From positions 310,001-374,000 of the forward strand of contig NZ_FRCS01000007.1 in assembly GCF_900143005.1 (NCBI RefSeq): DNA of 64,000 nucleotides. Reading direction: 5' to 3'. The notes below the pieces were generated by a model. It had not been told where the DNA came from. It did not search any database and saw only the letters and a program-made list of their open reading frames with translations. This DNA is from Cryptosporangium aurantiacum. Its GTDB lineage: Bacteria > Actinomycetota > Actinomycetes > Mycobacteriales > Cryptosporangiaceae. Positions 42,216 through 50,769 of the stretch are shown here, in pieces (positions within the stretch are counted from its first letter, which is position 1; each line of letters starts with the position of its first letter). A program made the translations under genes and the position numbers.

Positions 42216-43670
42216 TCAGTAGACGTCGAAGTCGTCGACGCGGAGGACCCAGGTGCCGCGGTAGCGCCAGTCGACCGGACCGAACCCGAAGTAGTTCCAG
42301 CCGGCCCAGCCGAAGCGGGTGTAGTCGCAGCTGAAGTCGTCCCACCAGCCGCGGAGGACCCCGAGGTAACCGGCGCGCTGGCAGCCGCGGTAGCCGCGGT
42401 GGAACGAGGCGACGCGGTCACCGTAGCGGCCGCGCTCGGACCAGCCCCAGCCGCCGGTGGAGTCCCAGCCGTGGCCGCGGTGGTAGCTGCTGCCGCGGTA
42501 CCAGTTCGAGCCGCTCTCCCAGTACTCGCCGTGCGACCAGCTGCGGCCGCGGTACCACTCGCCGGTCACGCGCTCGCCGCGCCGGTGTCCGCGGTAGCGC
42601 CACTCGCGGCTGTGCTCATAGCGCGAGTCCCGAGCCTCCCGCCCGTCACGGCCATCCCGGCCGTCGCGCCCATCCCGTCCGTCGCGTCCGTCCCGGCCCT
42701 CGCGGCCTTCGCGTCCGTCCCGGCCCTCGCGGCCGTCCCGGCCGTCGCGACCCTCGCGCCCGTCCTGGCCGTCCTGCCCGCGGCCTTCGCGTCCGTCCCG
42801 GTCTCCGCGGCCGTCCCGCGCGTCCTGGCCGTCCGTGCCGTTGCGGCCTTCCTGGCCGTCCTGGCTGTTGCGGCCTTCCCGACCCTCACGGCCTTCGCGA
42901 CCCTCGCGGCCTTCGCGACCCTCGTGGCCGTCGGTGCTGTCGCCGTCGTTGCGCCCGTCCTGGCTGTCGGTGCCGTTGCGGCCCTCGCGCCGTTGGCCCT
43001 CGTTCTGGCCCTGGCGGCCCTGCCCGTCGGTGGTGCCGCGGTCGGTGGTGTTCCGGCCCTCCTGGCCGCTCTGGTCCTGCCGAGCATCGCGGCGGCTTCC
43101 GTCGCGGCGGCCCTCGTCGTCGTCCCCGTCCCCGTCGCCCTCCCCGGCGCGGTTGCCGGCGACGTTCTGCTGGGTCCAGCCGGCGCTCTGCACGGCTCCG
43201 CTCTGCGCAGTGGCACCCTGATCGGCCCCGGTCGGCGCGGTCCCGCTCTGCGCGGTCGTGCCCTGGTCAGCCCCGGCCTGGGTGGCCGCGCTCGTGCTCT
43301 GATCGGCCCCGCTTTGCGTGGCTCCGCTCTGGGCGGTCGTGCTCTGATCGGCCCCAGTCTGCGCGGCCCCAGTCTGCGCGGCCCCGGTCTGGGTGGCCCC
43401 GGCCTGGGCGGCCGCGGTCTGGGTGGCCGCGGTCTGGGTGGCCGCGGTCTGGTTGGTGGCGGCTCCGGCGTTCCAGTCGGCCACCGCCGCGGGAGCGGCA
43501 GGCGCGGCAGGCGCGGCGGGGGCCGCGGGCACTGCCGGGGCGGCAACGGTCTCCGGTGCCTCCGGGTCCGCAGGGTCGGCCAGCGCGGGAGCGCCGAGTG
43601 TCATCGTGGTGCCGGCGGCCAGTGCCACGCCGACTATCGCGAGGCCGACGCGTCCGGGCTTGCGAGTCAT
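42216..43670 (-). CDS. Repetitive secreted protein with GRDGRE repeats and aromatic C-terminus
   Basis: A 484-residue exported protein. The signal peptide ends at TLGAPALA (about residue 31). Then come an Ala/Pro stretch, a zone of five-residue units of AQTGA/DQGTT type (about 70-165), an acidic D/E patch, a long zone of GRDGRE/GREGRE triplet-like units (about 225-345), and a C-terminal domain of about 130 residues packed with Trp, Tyr, Arg and Gly and holding two Cys. I recognise no family. It may be a cell-surface, matrix or adhesive protein. ATG 43670 begins the signal peptide. Confidence 0.7.
   Translation of the reverse strand: MTRKPGRVGLAIVGVALAAGTTMTLGAPALADPADPEAPETVAAPAVPAAPAAPAAPAAPAAVADWNAGAATNQTAATQTAATQTAAAQAGATQTGAAQTGAAQTGADQSTTAQSGATQSGADQSTSAATQAGADQGTTAQSGTAPTGADQGATAQSGAVQSAGWTQQNVAGNRAGEGDGDGDDDEGRRDGSRRDARQDQSGQEGRNTTDRGTTDGQGRQGQNEGQRREGRNGTDSQDGRNDGDSTDGHEGREGREGREGREGREGRNSQDGQEGRNGTDGQDARDGRGDRDGREGRGQDGQDGREGRDGRDGREGRDGREGREGRDGRDGRDGRDGRDGRDGREARDSRYEHSREWRYRGHRRGERVTGEWYRGRSWSHGEYWESGSNWYRGSSYHRGHGWDSTGGWGWSERGRYGDRVASFHRGYRGCQRAGYLGVLRGWWDDFSCDYTRFGWAGWNYFGFGPVDWRYRGTWVLRVDDFDVY
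42628..42935. repeat. Coding DNA repeats encoding GRDGRE/GREGRE units
   Basis: Degenerate 9-bp tandem units (ccgtcgcgt / ccctcgcgg / ccgtcccgg types on the plus strand) inside the repetitive secreted-protein gene. They are prone to slippage, so repeat number may vary between strains. Confidence 0.75.
43180..43470. repeat. Coding DNA repeats encoding AQTGA/DQ-type pentads
   Basis: 15-bp units (such as gccccggtctgggtg and relatives) repeated in the first half of the same gene, encoding Thr/Gln/Ala/Gly pentads. Confidence 0.7.
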
Positions 43671-43830
43671 CTCTCGTCTCCGATCTGTCTTAACGGACAA
43701 AGCGGATACGAGCAGCTTTCGTAGCAACCGAGACGCCGACTTGCCGCACTACGCACTATTCGCCCTGTTTTAGCACCCTTCGGTCGACCCCCGCACGGGC
43801 TAATCGGCCCATCACGGCAGTGAGAGGCTC

Positions 43831-45774
43831 TTACCGGTACGAGAGCCCGTGCCCCCGCCGGAACAGCGGCGCCGACGAGTCGTCCGGCACGTCCTCGAGC
43901 TGCCGATCCGCCGCGACCTGCGACGACGGCAACTCGAACGGCAGCCTCCCGCCCGGCGTCCGCTGCCCGAGCACGGTGGCCAGCAGGACGTCGTCCGACA
44001 CGCCGTAATCGGCCAGTACCGCCGAGGCGCGGTCGACAACGTTCGTGAGCACCAACGGACGGTCGAGTTTCGGAACCGCGACAGTCGGGACACCCGCCGC
44101 GACCGCGCGGCGGAACGCCTGGTAGTCGGGTTCGGTGCCGGTGAACGTCAGGCCGAGCGTGCCGGTGCCGCTGCGCGGATCGGCGAGCCGGACGATCGCC
44201 AGGTCGGCCTTCGCCGGATCGCTGGTGACCTTCAGCCCCGCGGTCTGCGCCGCCTGCGGGCTGACCCCGGACAGGTACACCGTGCGGCCGGCGCGGGCCG
44301 GTAGCGTCCGCTTCCGGTTCGTCAGGAGCGTGAGCGACGCGGCCTGCGCCCGGTCGCCGACGGCCTGGAACCGCGGGTTGCCGGAGAGCCGGGCCGCGGC
44401 GGCGGGGTCGACGTACGGGTTCTCGAACAGCCCGAGCTGGAACTTCTGAATCAGGACGCGCCGCGCGGCTTCGTTCACCCGGGCGTTGCTGATCAGGCCC
44501 GCGTTGACCGCCTGGGTCACGTTCCGCGGCTCGTTCGATCCGCCGATCTGGTCGACGCCCGCGTTGATCGCCCGCGCGAACCGCTGGACGACGGTCAGGT
44601 TCTCGACGCCCCACGGCATGCCCGCGCCCCAGGGCCCGACGAAGAACGCCGGCGGCCGGTTGTCGCGGCAGGCCTGGGGGCAGTCGCCGGTGATCGCCCA
44701 GTCCGAGACGATGACGCCGTCGAAGCCGTAGCGGCCGCGCAGCAGGTTCTTCAGCAGGAAGCTGTTGAAGCCCGCCCCGACCTGCTCGACCCGATGCCCC
44801 CGGACCACGAGGTTCCGCAGGATCGAGTACGTCGGCATGATCCCGGCGGTCTCGGCCTCGAACGCGCCGGTGAACGGCACGATGTGCGCGGCGAAGTTGT
44901 TGCCGGGGAACGTCGCGTAGCGTCCGTAGTAGTAGTGGCTGTCGTAGCCGTTGTCCTGGGCGCCGTAGCCGACCCAGTGCTTGGTGACCGTCGCGACGCT
45001 GTGCGGCCCGAGGCCGTCGTCGCCGTGCTGCAGGCCGGAGACGTAGGCCTGCACGTGCCGCCGGGCGGTGCGCGGGTCGGAGCCGAACGTGCCGTTGACG
45101 CGCGTCCACCGCGGTTCGGTGGCCAGGTCGGCCTGCGGTGAGAGGCCCTCGGTGATGCCGACCGCGCGGTACTCCTGCCGGACGATGTCGGCGAGTTGCC
45201 GGGTCAGCGCGGGGTTGCCGGTGGCGGCCCAGCCGATCGCGTCGGGCATTGCGGTGGTGCCGACTCCGCCGACGGTTTGGCCCTCGGTCACCGAGAAGCC
45301 GTTGCGCGGGTCGGACGAGATGACGGCCGGGATGCCGAGGTTCGCTTCCTCCGCGACTTCCTGCACGGTGTTGTTCGCGGTGGCCAGGGCCTCCGGGGCG
45401 AGCGCGAGCCGGGTGATGAACGTGTTGACGTGCCGGGCGCCGATCAGCGTGCCGAGTTGCTGCCGGTCGTATCCGGTCTCGGTGGCCGGGAGCGTGCCGT
45501 GCACGAGCAGCCCGGCCTTCTGCACCAGCGTCATCCGGCGGATCAGGTCGTCGGCACGGTACTCGGGGAGCAGCCGCCAGTCCTCGTAGGGCGTCAGCGC
45601 GCCGTTCCGGTCGAGGTCACGGAAGCGCAGGCCGTCGATCGTGAGGATCGGCGCGCTGCGGGAGCTCAGCTGCGGCTGGTCCGTGGCCCCCTTACCCGGG
45701 GCCGCGGCCGGGGCGGCCAGCGCGCCCACCAGGACGGCGGTCAGGAGGGTGCATAACGCGGTCGTCCGGGACAC
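43831..45774 (-). CDS. Secreted glycoside hydrolase family 3 (beta-glucosidase-like)
   Basis: A 647-residue exported enzyme: signal peptide (about 1-24), then an EF-hand-like loop DLDRNGALTPYEDW that is frequent at the start of GH3 proteins, then the GH3 N-terminal TIM barrel with the nucleophile Asp in GVIVSDWAIT, and the C-terminal domain (TLLTNRKRTLP to GRLPFELP). It cleaves terminal beta-linked sugars. GTG 45774 has AGGAGG. It lies next to the repetitive secreted gene on the same strand, 160 bases ahead of it. Confidence 0.92.
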   Translation of the reverse strand: MSRTTALCTLLTAVLVGALAAPAAAPGKGATDQPQLSSRSAPILTIDGLRFRDLDRNGALTPYEDWRLLPEYRADDLIRRMTLVQKAGLLVHGTLPATETGYDRQQLGTLIGARHVNTFITRLALAPEALATANNTVQEVAEEANLGIPAVISSDPRNGFSVTEGQTVGGVGTTAMPDAIGWAATGNPALTRQLADIVRQEYRAVGITEGLSPQADLATEPRWTRVNGTFGSDPRTARRHVQAYVSGLQHGDDGLGPHSVATVTKHWVGYGAQDNGYDSHYYYGRYATFPGNNFAAHIVPFTGAFEAETAGIMPTYSILRNLVVRGHRVEQVGAGFNSFLLKNLLRGRYGFDGVIVSDWAITGDCPQACRDNRPPAFFVGPWGAGMPWGVENLTVVQRFARAINAGVDQIGGSNEPRNVTQAVNAGLISNARVNEAARRVLIQKFQLGLFENPYVDPAAAARLSGNPRFQAVGDRAQAASLTLLTNRKRTLPARAGRTVYLSGVSPQAAQTAGLKVTSDPAKADLAIVRLADPRSGTGTLGLTFTGTEPDYQAFRRAVAAGVPTVAVPKLDRPLVLTNVVDRASAVLADYGVSDDVLLATVLGQRTPGGRLPFELPSSQVAADRQLEDVPDDSSAPLFRRGHGLSYR

Positions 45775-45832
45775 GACGCCTCCTCGGTGAGGCTGTGATC
45801 TGGGTCACGCGAATGCCGTCACGGTATCCCAT

Positions 45833-46297
45833 TTAGAGCCCGCACTCGAACTCCCCGATGCCAGGGTTCGCGTCGGCGAGCCTGCGCAGGGCGTCCGCGG
45901 TCCGGCGGAGGTCGGTCGCTCCGATGTGGTCGGCGAAGTACGTCGACACGACCGCGTCGACGACTGGCCGCGCGGCGGCGAGCCGGTCGCGCCCGGCGGG
46001 GGTCAGCTCGGCCCACGTCGCGCGCCGGTCCGCGGCGCTGGTGGTGCGGACCACCCAGCCGTCCTTCTCCATCTTGCCGACCAGCCGGGTCGCGCCGCTG
46101 CGGGAGAGCATCACCTCGTCGGCGAGGGGGGCCATCCGGAGGCGGCCGTCGAACCGGTCGAGGGCGGCCAGCACCTCACGTTCGAAGTAGGTCAGGCCGA
46201 CGTTGGCCCGCAGCTGGTTGTTGAGGTGCGCGAAGAGCAGTGAGTCCGCGCGGTACAGCGCACGCCATGCCGCCAGTTGGTCCTCGGTCGCCGCCAC
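45833..46297 (-). CDS. MarR-family transcriptional regulator
   Basis: A 154-residue winged-helix regulator. The recognition region is MLSRSGATRLVGKMEKDGWV (about 63-82) and the wing contains TSAADRRATWAELTPAGR. It is divergent from dsbA-like and LLM genes, and a nested palindrome with GTGAA/TTCAC half-sites lies between them at 46351-46377, its likely operator. Confidence 0.9.
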   Translation of the reverse strand: MAATEDQLAAWRALYRADSLLFAHLNNQLRANVGLTYFEREVLAALDRFDGRLRMAPLADEVMLSRSGATRLVGKMEKDGWVVRTTSAADRRATWAELTPAGRDRLAAARPVVDAVVSTYFADHIGATDLRRTADALRRLADANPGIGEFECGL

Positions 46298-46321
46298 GCC
46301 GCTGAGTCTACGAACGAACTG

Positions 46322-46377
46322 TTGACGCGTGAACGATCGGCTCCCTACTCTTCACCCGTGAATAATTCACACGTGAA
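46322..46377 (+). promoter_or_regulatory. Leaderless promoter with nested MarR-type operator
   Basis: TTGACG (46322-46327) and TACTCT (46346-46351) are 18 bases apart and place the first transcribed base at about GTG 46358, the start codon of the next gene. A nested palindrome centred at 46364 (TTCAC-cc-GTGAAT-a-ATTCAC-ac-GTGAA, 46351-46377) covers the start site; an extra GTGAA lies at 46329. Confidence 0.7.
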
Positions 46378-46969
46378 CTATTACGCCGACGTGCTCTGCC
46401 CCTGGTGCTACATCGGCCACCGCCGGTTACGGGCCGCGACGGCCGGCCGGCCGGGTAGCGTCCACCGCCGTGCGTTCGAACTCGCGCCGGCGCTGAGCCG
46501 GGAGCCCGGCACGACCGCCGCGGAGCAGATGGCCGACGCGTCCTGGTGGGGCCGCAACGCCGAGGCGCGGATCGCCGAGATCCGCGCCACAGGCGCTTCC
46601 GAAGGCGTGGAGCTCAACCTGCACCTGGCCCGGCCGGTCAACTCCTTCGACGCCCACCGCCTGGTCAAGCTCGCCGCGGCGCACGACCGCGACGACGAGG
46701 TGCTGGAGGCCGTGCTGTTCGGCTACCACACCGAAGGCCGGAACATCGCTGACCACGCGGTCCTCGAAGACATCGGCGTCGCAGCGGGTCTGGAGCGGCG
46801 AGACGTCCGCTCGACGCTGGCCGGCAGCGCGTTCGGTGCCGACGTGCGCGCCGACGAACGCGCCGCCCGCAGCAGCGGCGTCACCGGCGTGCCGTCGCTG
46901 GTGATCGACGGAGCACCGCCGGTCAGCGGGGTGCTGCCCGTCGACGCGCTGGCCGACCTGATCGCGTGA
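46358..46969 (+). CDS. DsbA/FrnE-family thiol oxidoreductase
   Basis: A 203-residue thioredoxin-fold protein with the active site CPWC near the N-terminus (YADVLCPWCYIGHRR) and the cis-proline loop VTGVPSLVI near the end. It is of the cytosolic FrnE/2-hydroxychromene isomerase-like type; no signal peptide. The start at GTG 46358 coincides with the predicted transcription start; GTG 46373 is an alternative. It is translationally linked to the LLM gene (GTGA at 46966). Confidence 0.9.
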   Translation: MNNSHVNYYADVLCPWCYIGHRRLRAATAGRPGSVHRRAFELAPALSREPGTTAAEQMADASWWGRNAEARIAEIRATGASEGVELNLHLARPVNSFDAHRLVKLAAAHDRDDEVLEAVLFGYHTEGRNIADHAVLEDIGVAAGLERRDVRSTLAGSAFGADVRADERAARSSGVTGVPSLVIDGAPPVSGVLPVDALADLIA

Positions 46970-46977
46970 GGAGCACG

Positions 46978-47859
46978 ATGGACATCGGAATCGGACTGCC
47001 CACCCACGCCCCCTGGGGCGACGGACGGCGGTTCGTGGAGTGGGCACGGCGCGCCGAGGCGCACGGCTTCGGCTCGGTGGCGGTGAGCGACCGTCTGCTG
47101 TGGTCGACGCCCGAGCCGCTCACCGTGCTCGCCGCCGTCGCGGGCGCCACAGATCGCATCCGCCTGCAGACCAGCGTGCTGCTCGCACCCCTACGGGCCA
47201 ACCCGCTGCTGTTCGCCAAGTCGGTCCTGACCCTGGACCACCTCGCCGGCCCGGACCGGCTCCGGCTCGGGCTGGCGACCGGCTTCCGGGAGGACGACTT
47301 CACCGCGTCCGGCGTGCCCTACCGGACCCGTGGCGCGCGCTTCGACGACCTGCTCCTCCAGTTGGACGACGCCTTCAACGACCGCGCGGGGCTCGGCTTA
47401 CCGCCCGCTACCACCGGTGGCCCGCCGCTGTTGTTCGGCGGTACGTCGGCGGCGGCGCTCCGCCGCACCGCGGCTAGGGGAGCGGGCTGGCTCGCCGGCA
47501 CCGCGTCGGTCCAGGACCTGGACGAGTTCGTCCCGGCGCTACGGGCCGCCTGGGCGGCGGCGGGCCGCACCGGCGCGCCCCGGGTCGTGGCGTCCGCGAT
47601 GTTCGCGCTCGGCCCCGACGCGAAGGCCGCGGTCGACCGCGCGATCGCCCCGTACTACGCGTTCGCGGGCGAGGACTGGGCCCGGGAGGGCGTCGAGACC
47701 GCGCTCACGTCGGCCGACCAGATCGCCGCGACCGTCGCGGAGTTCGCGAAGCACGGCTGCGACGAGCTCATCCTCACCGGCAACGACCCCGACCCGGACC
47801 AGGTCGACCTCCTCGCCGAGGCTCTACGGGGGCGGCTTCGACCAGGCTCGACGCACTGA
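46978..47859 (+). CDS. LLM-class F420/FMN-dependent oxidoreductase
   Basis: A 293-residue luciferase-like TIM-barrel flavoenzyme. DIGIGLPTHAPWG starts the barrel, then TSVLLAPLRANPLLFAKSVLTLD and LRLGLATGFREDDF are typical of the family. It uses FMN or F420; the substrate is unknown. ATG 46978 has AGGAG upstream; a GTG at 46966 overlapping the preceding stop is possible. It forms a two-gene operon with the DsbA-like gene. Confidence 0.9.
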   Translation: MDIGIGLPTHAPWGDGRRFVEWARRAEAHGFGSVAVSDRLLWSTPEPLTVLAAVAGATDRIRLQTSVLLAPLRANPLLFAKSVLTLDHLAGPDRLRLGLATGFREDDFTASGVPYRTRGARFDDLLLQLDDAFNDRAGLGLPPATTGGPPLLFGGTSAAALRRTAARGAGWLAGTASVQDLDEFVPALRAAWAAAGRTGAPRVVASAMFALGPDAKAAVDRAIAPYYAFAGEDWAREGVETALTSADQIAATVAEFAKHGCDELILTGNDPDPDQVDLLAEALRGRLRPGSTH

Positions 47860-47897
47860 TCGCGGACGGCCGTCGCGGCGACGGCCTGACCGCGATC
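47858..47897. terminator. Nested palindromic terminator
   Basis: Outer arms GATCGCGG / CCGCGATC enclose inner arms GGCCGTCGC / GCGACGGCC around one base, between the convergent LLM gene and the NDH-2-like gene. Confidence 0.6.
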
Positions 47898-47908
47898 GCG
47901 GGGTCGGC

Positions 47909-49075
47909 TCAGGCCGGAGCGCCCGCCAACAGCTGCGGCCGGTTGTCGTTCTTGAGCCAGCGGTGCGAGCCGGGCTTGCGGGCTTCGTTGATCAGGTGTT
48001 TGACGCTGGACTCGCAGGCGAATTCCTTGAGCTTCGCGCCGGGACGGCCGCTGACGAAGAGCCGCATCGCGGTGTCGTCCCGGTGCGCGATCTGGTAGAT
48101 ACCGGCGCCGCGGCCGAAGCTGATGCACATGGCGGGAAAGAACACGCGGGCGGCCGTGGGCGGTGTACCGGCGAGCCGGCGGAGCACGGTGTCCGCGGCG
48201 TGTGCGCCCAGGCAACCGGCGGCGTAGGCGCTCATCCGGAACGGCAGGCCGGACGGTGCTGCCGAATCCCCGGCCGCGACGATGTGCTCGTCGTCGACGC
48301 TGGTCAGCGTCTCGTCGGTGACTAGGCGCCCGGCGTTATCGGTGCGCAATCCGCTGCGCGTGGCCAGGTCGGGCACGCCGAAGCCGGCGGTCCAGATGGT
48401 GACCGCGCTCGGCAATTCCCGGCCGTCCCGGAGGTGCACACTGTCCCGGGTGACCGCGGTGACCTTCGCGTCAGGACCGTCGACCACCGTGACCCCGAGC
48501 GCGGCGAACCGCCGGGACGCCGTGCGCCGGGCCCGCGGGTGCAGGTACGGGCCGAGCACTCCGCCGCTGACCAGCGTCACCCGTCGGCCCTGTTCTGCCA
48601 GCTCGGCGGCCGTCTCGAGGCCGGTCGGACCGGCTCCGATGACGGTCAGCGCGGCCGTCGCGGGGACGGCTTCGACAATCGACCGCAGCCGCTGTGCCGC
48701 CTCCAGTGTCGCGATCGGATGGGCGAACTCGTCCGCCCCGGGCACACGCGCCTCGATACTGTGGCTGCCCACCGCGTAGATCAGGTGGTCGTAGCCGGCC
48801 GCGCGGCCGTTCGTGAGCGTCACACTGCGCCCGGCCGCGTCGATGCGGGTCGCGGTGTCGACGACCAGCCGGACGCGGTCGGCCAGGACGTCGCGATAGT
48901 CGACGACCGCGTCATGGGTCCCGGCCACCAGCTGGTGCAGGCGAAGCCGCGGGACGAAGGTCGGACGCGGGTTGATCAGCGTCACGGATACGTCGTCGCG
49001 TTGCGTCAGGCGGTTGGCCGCCATGACGCCGGCGTACCCGCCGCCGACGACGAGGACCTCGGTGTGCGCAGTCAC
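47909..49075 (-). CDS. NDH-2-like FAD/NAD(P)H oxidoreductase
   Basis: A 388-residue flavoprotein: FAD site VLVVGGGYAGVMAANRL, NAD(P)H site LTVIGAGPTGLETAAELAE, second FAD motif EHIVAAGDSAAP. The layout matches type II NADH dehydrogenases and related pyridine-nucleotide disulfide oxidoreductases, though the C-terminal membrane-anchoring part is short. The GTG start at 49075 precedes the FAD motif directly. The TetR gene lies just upstream on the same strand, 68 bases away. Confidence 0.88.
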   Translation of the reverse strand: MTAHTEVLVVGGGYAGVMAANRLTQRDDVSVTLINPRPTFVPRLRLHQLVAGTHDAVVDYRDVLADRVRLVVDTATRIDAAGRSVTLTNGRAAGYDHLIYAVGSHSIEARVPGADEFAHPIATLEAAQRLRSIVEAVPATAALTVIGAGPTGLETAAELAEQGRRVTLVSGGVLGPYLHPRARRTASRRFAALGVTVVDGPDAKVTAVTRDSVHLRDGRELPSAVTIWTAGFGVPDLATRSGLRTDNAGRLVTDETLTSVDDEHIVAAGDSAAPSGLPFRMSAYAAGCLGAHAADTVLRRLAGTPPTAARVFFPAMCISFGRGAGIYQIAHRDDTAMRLFVSGRPGAKLKEFACESSVKHLINEARKPGSHRWLKNDNRPQLLAGAPA

Positions 49076-49143
49076 GGTGTCTCCCTCGTTGATGCCGATT
49101 CGGCCTCAAGACACCGCGGGCGCCGCCCGTGTGACACCGGGGC

Positions 49144-49722
49144 TCACCGCGCAACCGGGCGCAGCCCGTCGAGGATGATCCCGGCGAGGTGCGCGGAGCG
49201 CCGGCGGCTGGTCTCCGCCCCGGCGTGGCGGATCGCGGCGAACGCGCCCGCGACCAGCGCCATCACCTCGTCCGTGGTGGCGTCGGTGCGGACCGTGCCG
49301 GCCGCGTGCGCGCGGCCGAGCAGGCCTTCGACGTGACGCGCGAGGTCCGCCGCGAGGTCGGGCGCCGCGGTGCGCAGGTCGAACTCGGCGGCCGCCAGCG
49401 CGCTCTTCACGGCCGCGTTCTCCGCACCCGCGGCCATCATCCGGGACAGCAGCGTGAATAGAGCCGCGGGGTCGTCGCCCGCGGCAAGCCGTTCTGCCTC
49501 GTCCACCAACTGCTGCAGCATGTCGGTCGCGACCGCGAGGTACAGCGCTTCCTTGGCCGGGAAGTGCCGATGGACGGTGCCGGGGCCGACGCCCGCGCGG
49601 CGCGCGATCTCGTCGAGCGAGACGTTCAGACCCTCCTGGGCGAACATCTGCTGCGCCGTACGCAGCACCCGCTCCCGATTGCGGCGTGCGTCGGCGCGCA
49701 GCTCGTTCGGTTTGCCGGACAT
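49144..49722 (-). CDS. TetR-family repressor
   Basis: A 192-residue regulator with helix-turn-helix VSLDEIARRAGVGPGTVHRHF (about 34-54). It lies upstream of the NDH-2-like gene and divergent from an NTF2-fold gene; a 22-bp-arm inverted repeat in the shared promoter region is the likely operator. Confidence 0.92.
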   Translation of the reverse strand: MSGKPNELRADARRNRERVLRTAQQMFAQEGLNVSLDEIARRAGVGPGTVHRHFPAKEALYLAVATDMLQQLVDEAERLAAGDDPAALFTLLSRMMAAGAENAAVKSALAAAEFDLRTAAPDLAADLARHVEGLLGRAHAAGTVRTDATTDEVMALVAGAFAAIRHAGAETSRRRSAHLAGIILDGLRPVAR

Positions 49723-49736
49723 TGTGGAAACACCTT

Positions 49737-49793
49737 AACCGGTGCGTCGCCCCGGTTAGGCTCGACCTCGATAACCGGGGCGACGCACCGTTT
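49737..49793. promoter_or_regulatory. Large inverted repeat, probable TetR operator pair
   Basis: Two 22-base arms with one mismatch (AACCGGTGCGTCGCCCCGG at the left) are 13 bases apart. The left arm with its flanking T holds its own inverted repeat TAACCGG-N9-CCGGTTA (49736-49758), and the right arm carries most of it, so two dimer sites are likely. Confidence 0.75.
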
Positions 49794-49806
49794 AGGAGCC
49801 ATGCCG

Positions 49807-50181
49807 ATGACCACGCACGAGGACACCGCCGCCTTGATCCGGCAGATGCAGGAGTGCTTCAACAGCCGCCAGTTCGACCGCGCCGCTGACCTGCACACGC
49901 CCGGGTTCTACAGCCATCCGCTCGGCGCCACCGGGTTCGCGGCGGGCAGGGACGCCTGGCGCATGCTCACGGCCCGCTACCCCGAGATCCGCGTCGTGGC
50001 CCAGGACATCCTGGTCGACGGTGACAGGGCCGCCGTCCGCTCGACCGTCGAAGGCATCACGAGCGGCGCAGCGCCCGAGCTGTTCGAGATCTTCCGCATC
50101 GACGGCGGCCGGTTCGCCGAGATGTGGGGCGCCAGCACGGGCTTCCGGGCCGCGGCGAGCCCGGAAGACGTGGTCGGCTAG
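49807..50181 (+). CDS. SnoaL/NTF2-fold protein
   Basis: A 124-residue protein of the SnoaL-like polyketide-cyclase/ester-cyclase group: ALIRQMQECFNSRQFDRAADL, YSHPLGATGFAAGRDAW and ELFEIFRIDGGRFAEMWG. Such small alpha+beta barrels bind or isomerise hydrophobic ligands. ATG 49807 sits eight bases after AGGAG, better than ATG 49801. It is probably the TetR repressor's target. Confidence 0.85.
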   Translation: MTTHEDTAALIRQMQECFNSRQFDRAADLHTPGFYSHPLGATGFAAGRDAWRMLTARYPEIRVVAQDILVDGDRAAVRSTVEGITSGAAPELFEIFRIDGGRFAEMWGASTGFRAAASPEDVVG

Positions 50182-50253
50182 CGGGGCACAAAACGACGTG
50201 GTGCCGGGTCCTACGCTTCTCGCAGAGGGCAGGGGGCCCGAAACACGCCGGGG

Positions 50254-50766
50254 GTGCCTGTGCCACGCGACACGACGCTAGCCCGAGCCCGGGCCGAGCT
50301 GGCCTCGGGTTCGGTCACGATGGCGACCCAACGGCTCCGCGGCCTGGTCGGCTCGTTCCCGCTCGACCTGGAAATCCGCGCCCAGCTCGCGGAGGCCTAC
50401 CGGGCGCAGGGAAACGCGGCGCAGGCAGGGCGCTGGTCGTACCTCGCGGAACACCGGGACGCCGACGAGGTCGCCGCGTTCGAGCGCGCGACCCCGGACC
50501 CGCTGCATCGGATGCGGTGCCTGGCGTGGCCCGCCGACCCGGGCGTCGCCCGCAACCCGGCTGCCGTCGAGCGTCTCAACGCCCTGCGCGCGGCCGCCGA
50601 AGCGCGGCACCGGATGTCGATTCCCTACCCGGAGCTGGCGCGCGGCGAGGTCAGCGAGGCCAGCCGGGGAGAAAAGGTCGGTTGTGCGCTGGCCGCGCTC
50701 GCCGCCGGACTGTTCCTGCTCGGCGTCGCCAACGGTGCGCGCACGGTCGTCCGCTGGCTGTTCTGA
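50254..50766 (+). CDS. DUF6584-like protein with C-terminal membrane helix
   Basis: A 170-residue protein. Residues about 8-80 form TPR-like helices (LARARAELASGSVTMATQRL, AEAYRAQGNAAQAGRWSYLA) as in DUF6584. A single transmembrane helix lies at about 142-165 (GCALAALAAGLFLLGVA). Function unknown. GTG 50254 or 50260 could be the start; a GGGG run precedes both. Confidence 0.7.
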   Translation: MPVPRDTTLARARAELASGSVTMATQRLRGLVGSFPLDLEIRAQLAEAYRAQGNAAQAGRWSYLAEHRDADEVAAFERATPDPLHRMRCLAWPADPGVARNPAAVERLNALRAAAEARHRMSIPYPELARGEVSEASRGEKVGCALAALAAGLFLLGVANGARTVVRWLF

Positions 50767-50769
50767 ACG

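Noticed and set aside
42628-42935. CRISPR-like repetition
   Set aside because: The units are 9 bp, contiguous and keep frame as GRDGRE codons inside a signal-peptide gene; there are no spacers.
43671-43830. Riboswitch (for example cyclic-di-AMP type) ahead of the repetitive secreted protein
   Set aside because: The leader is about 160 bases, but I could not find the conserved elements of any riboswitch class.
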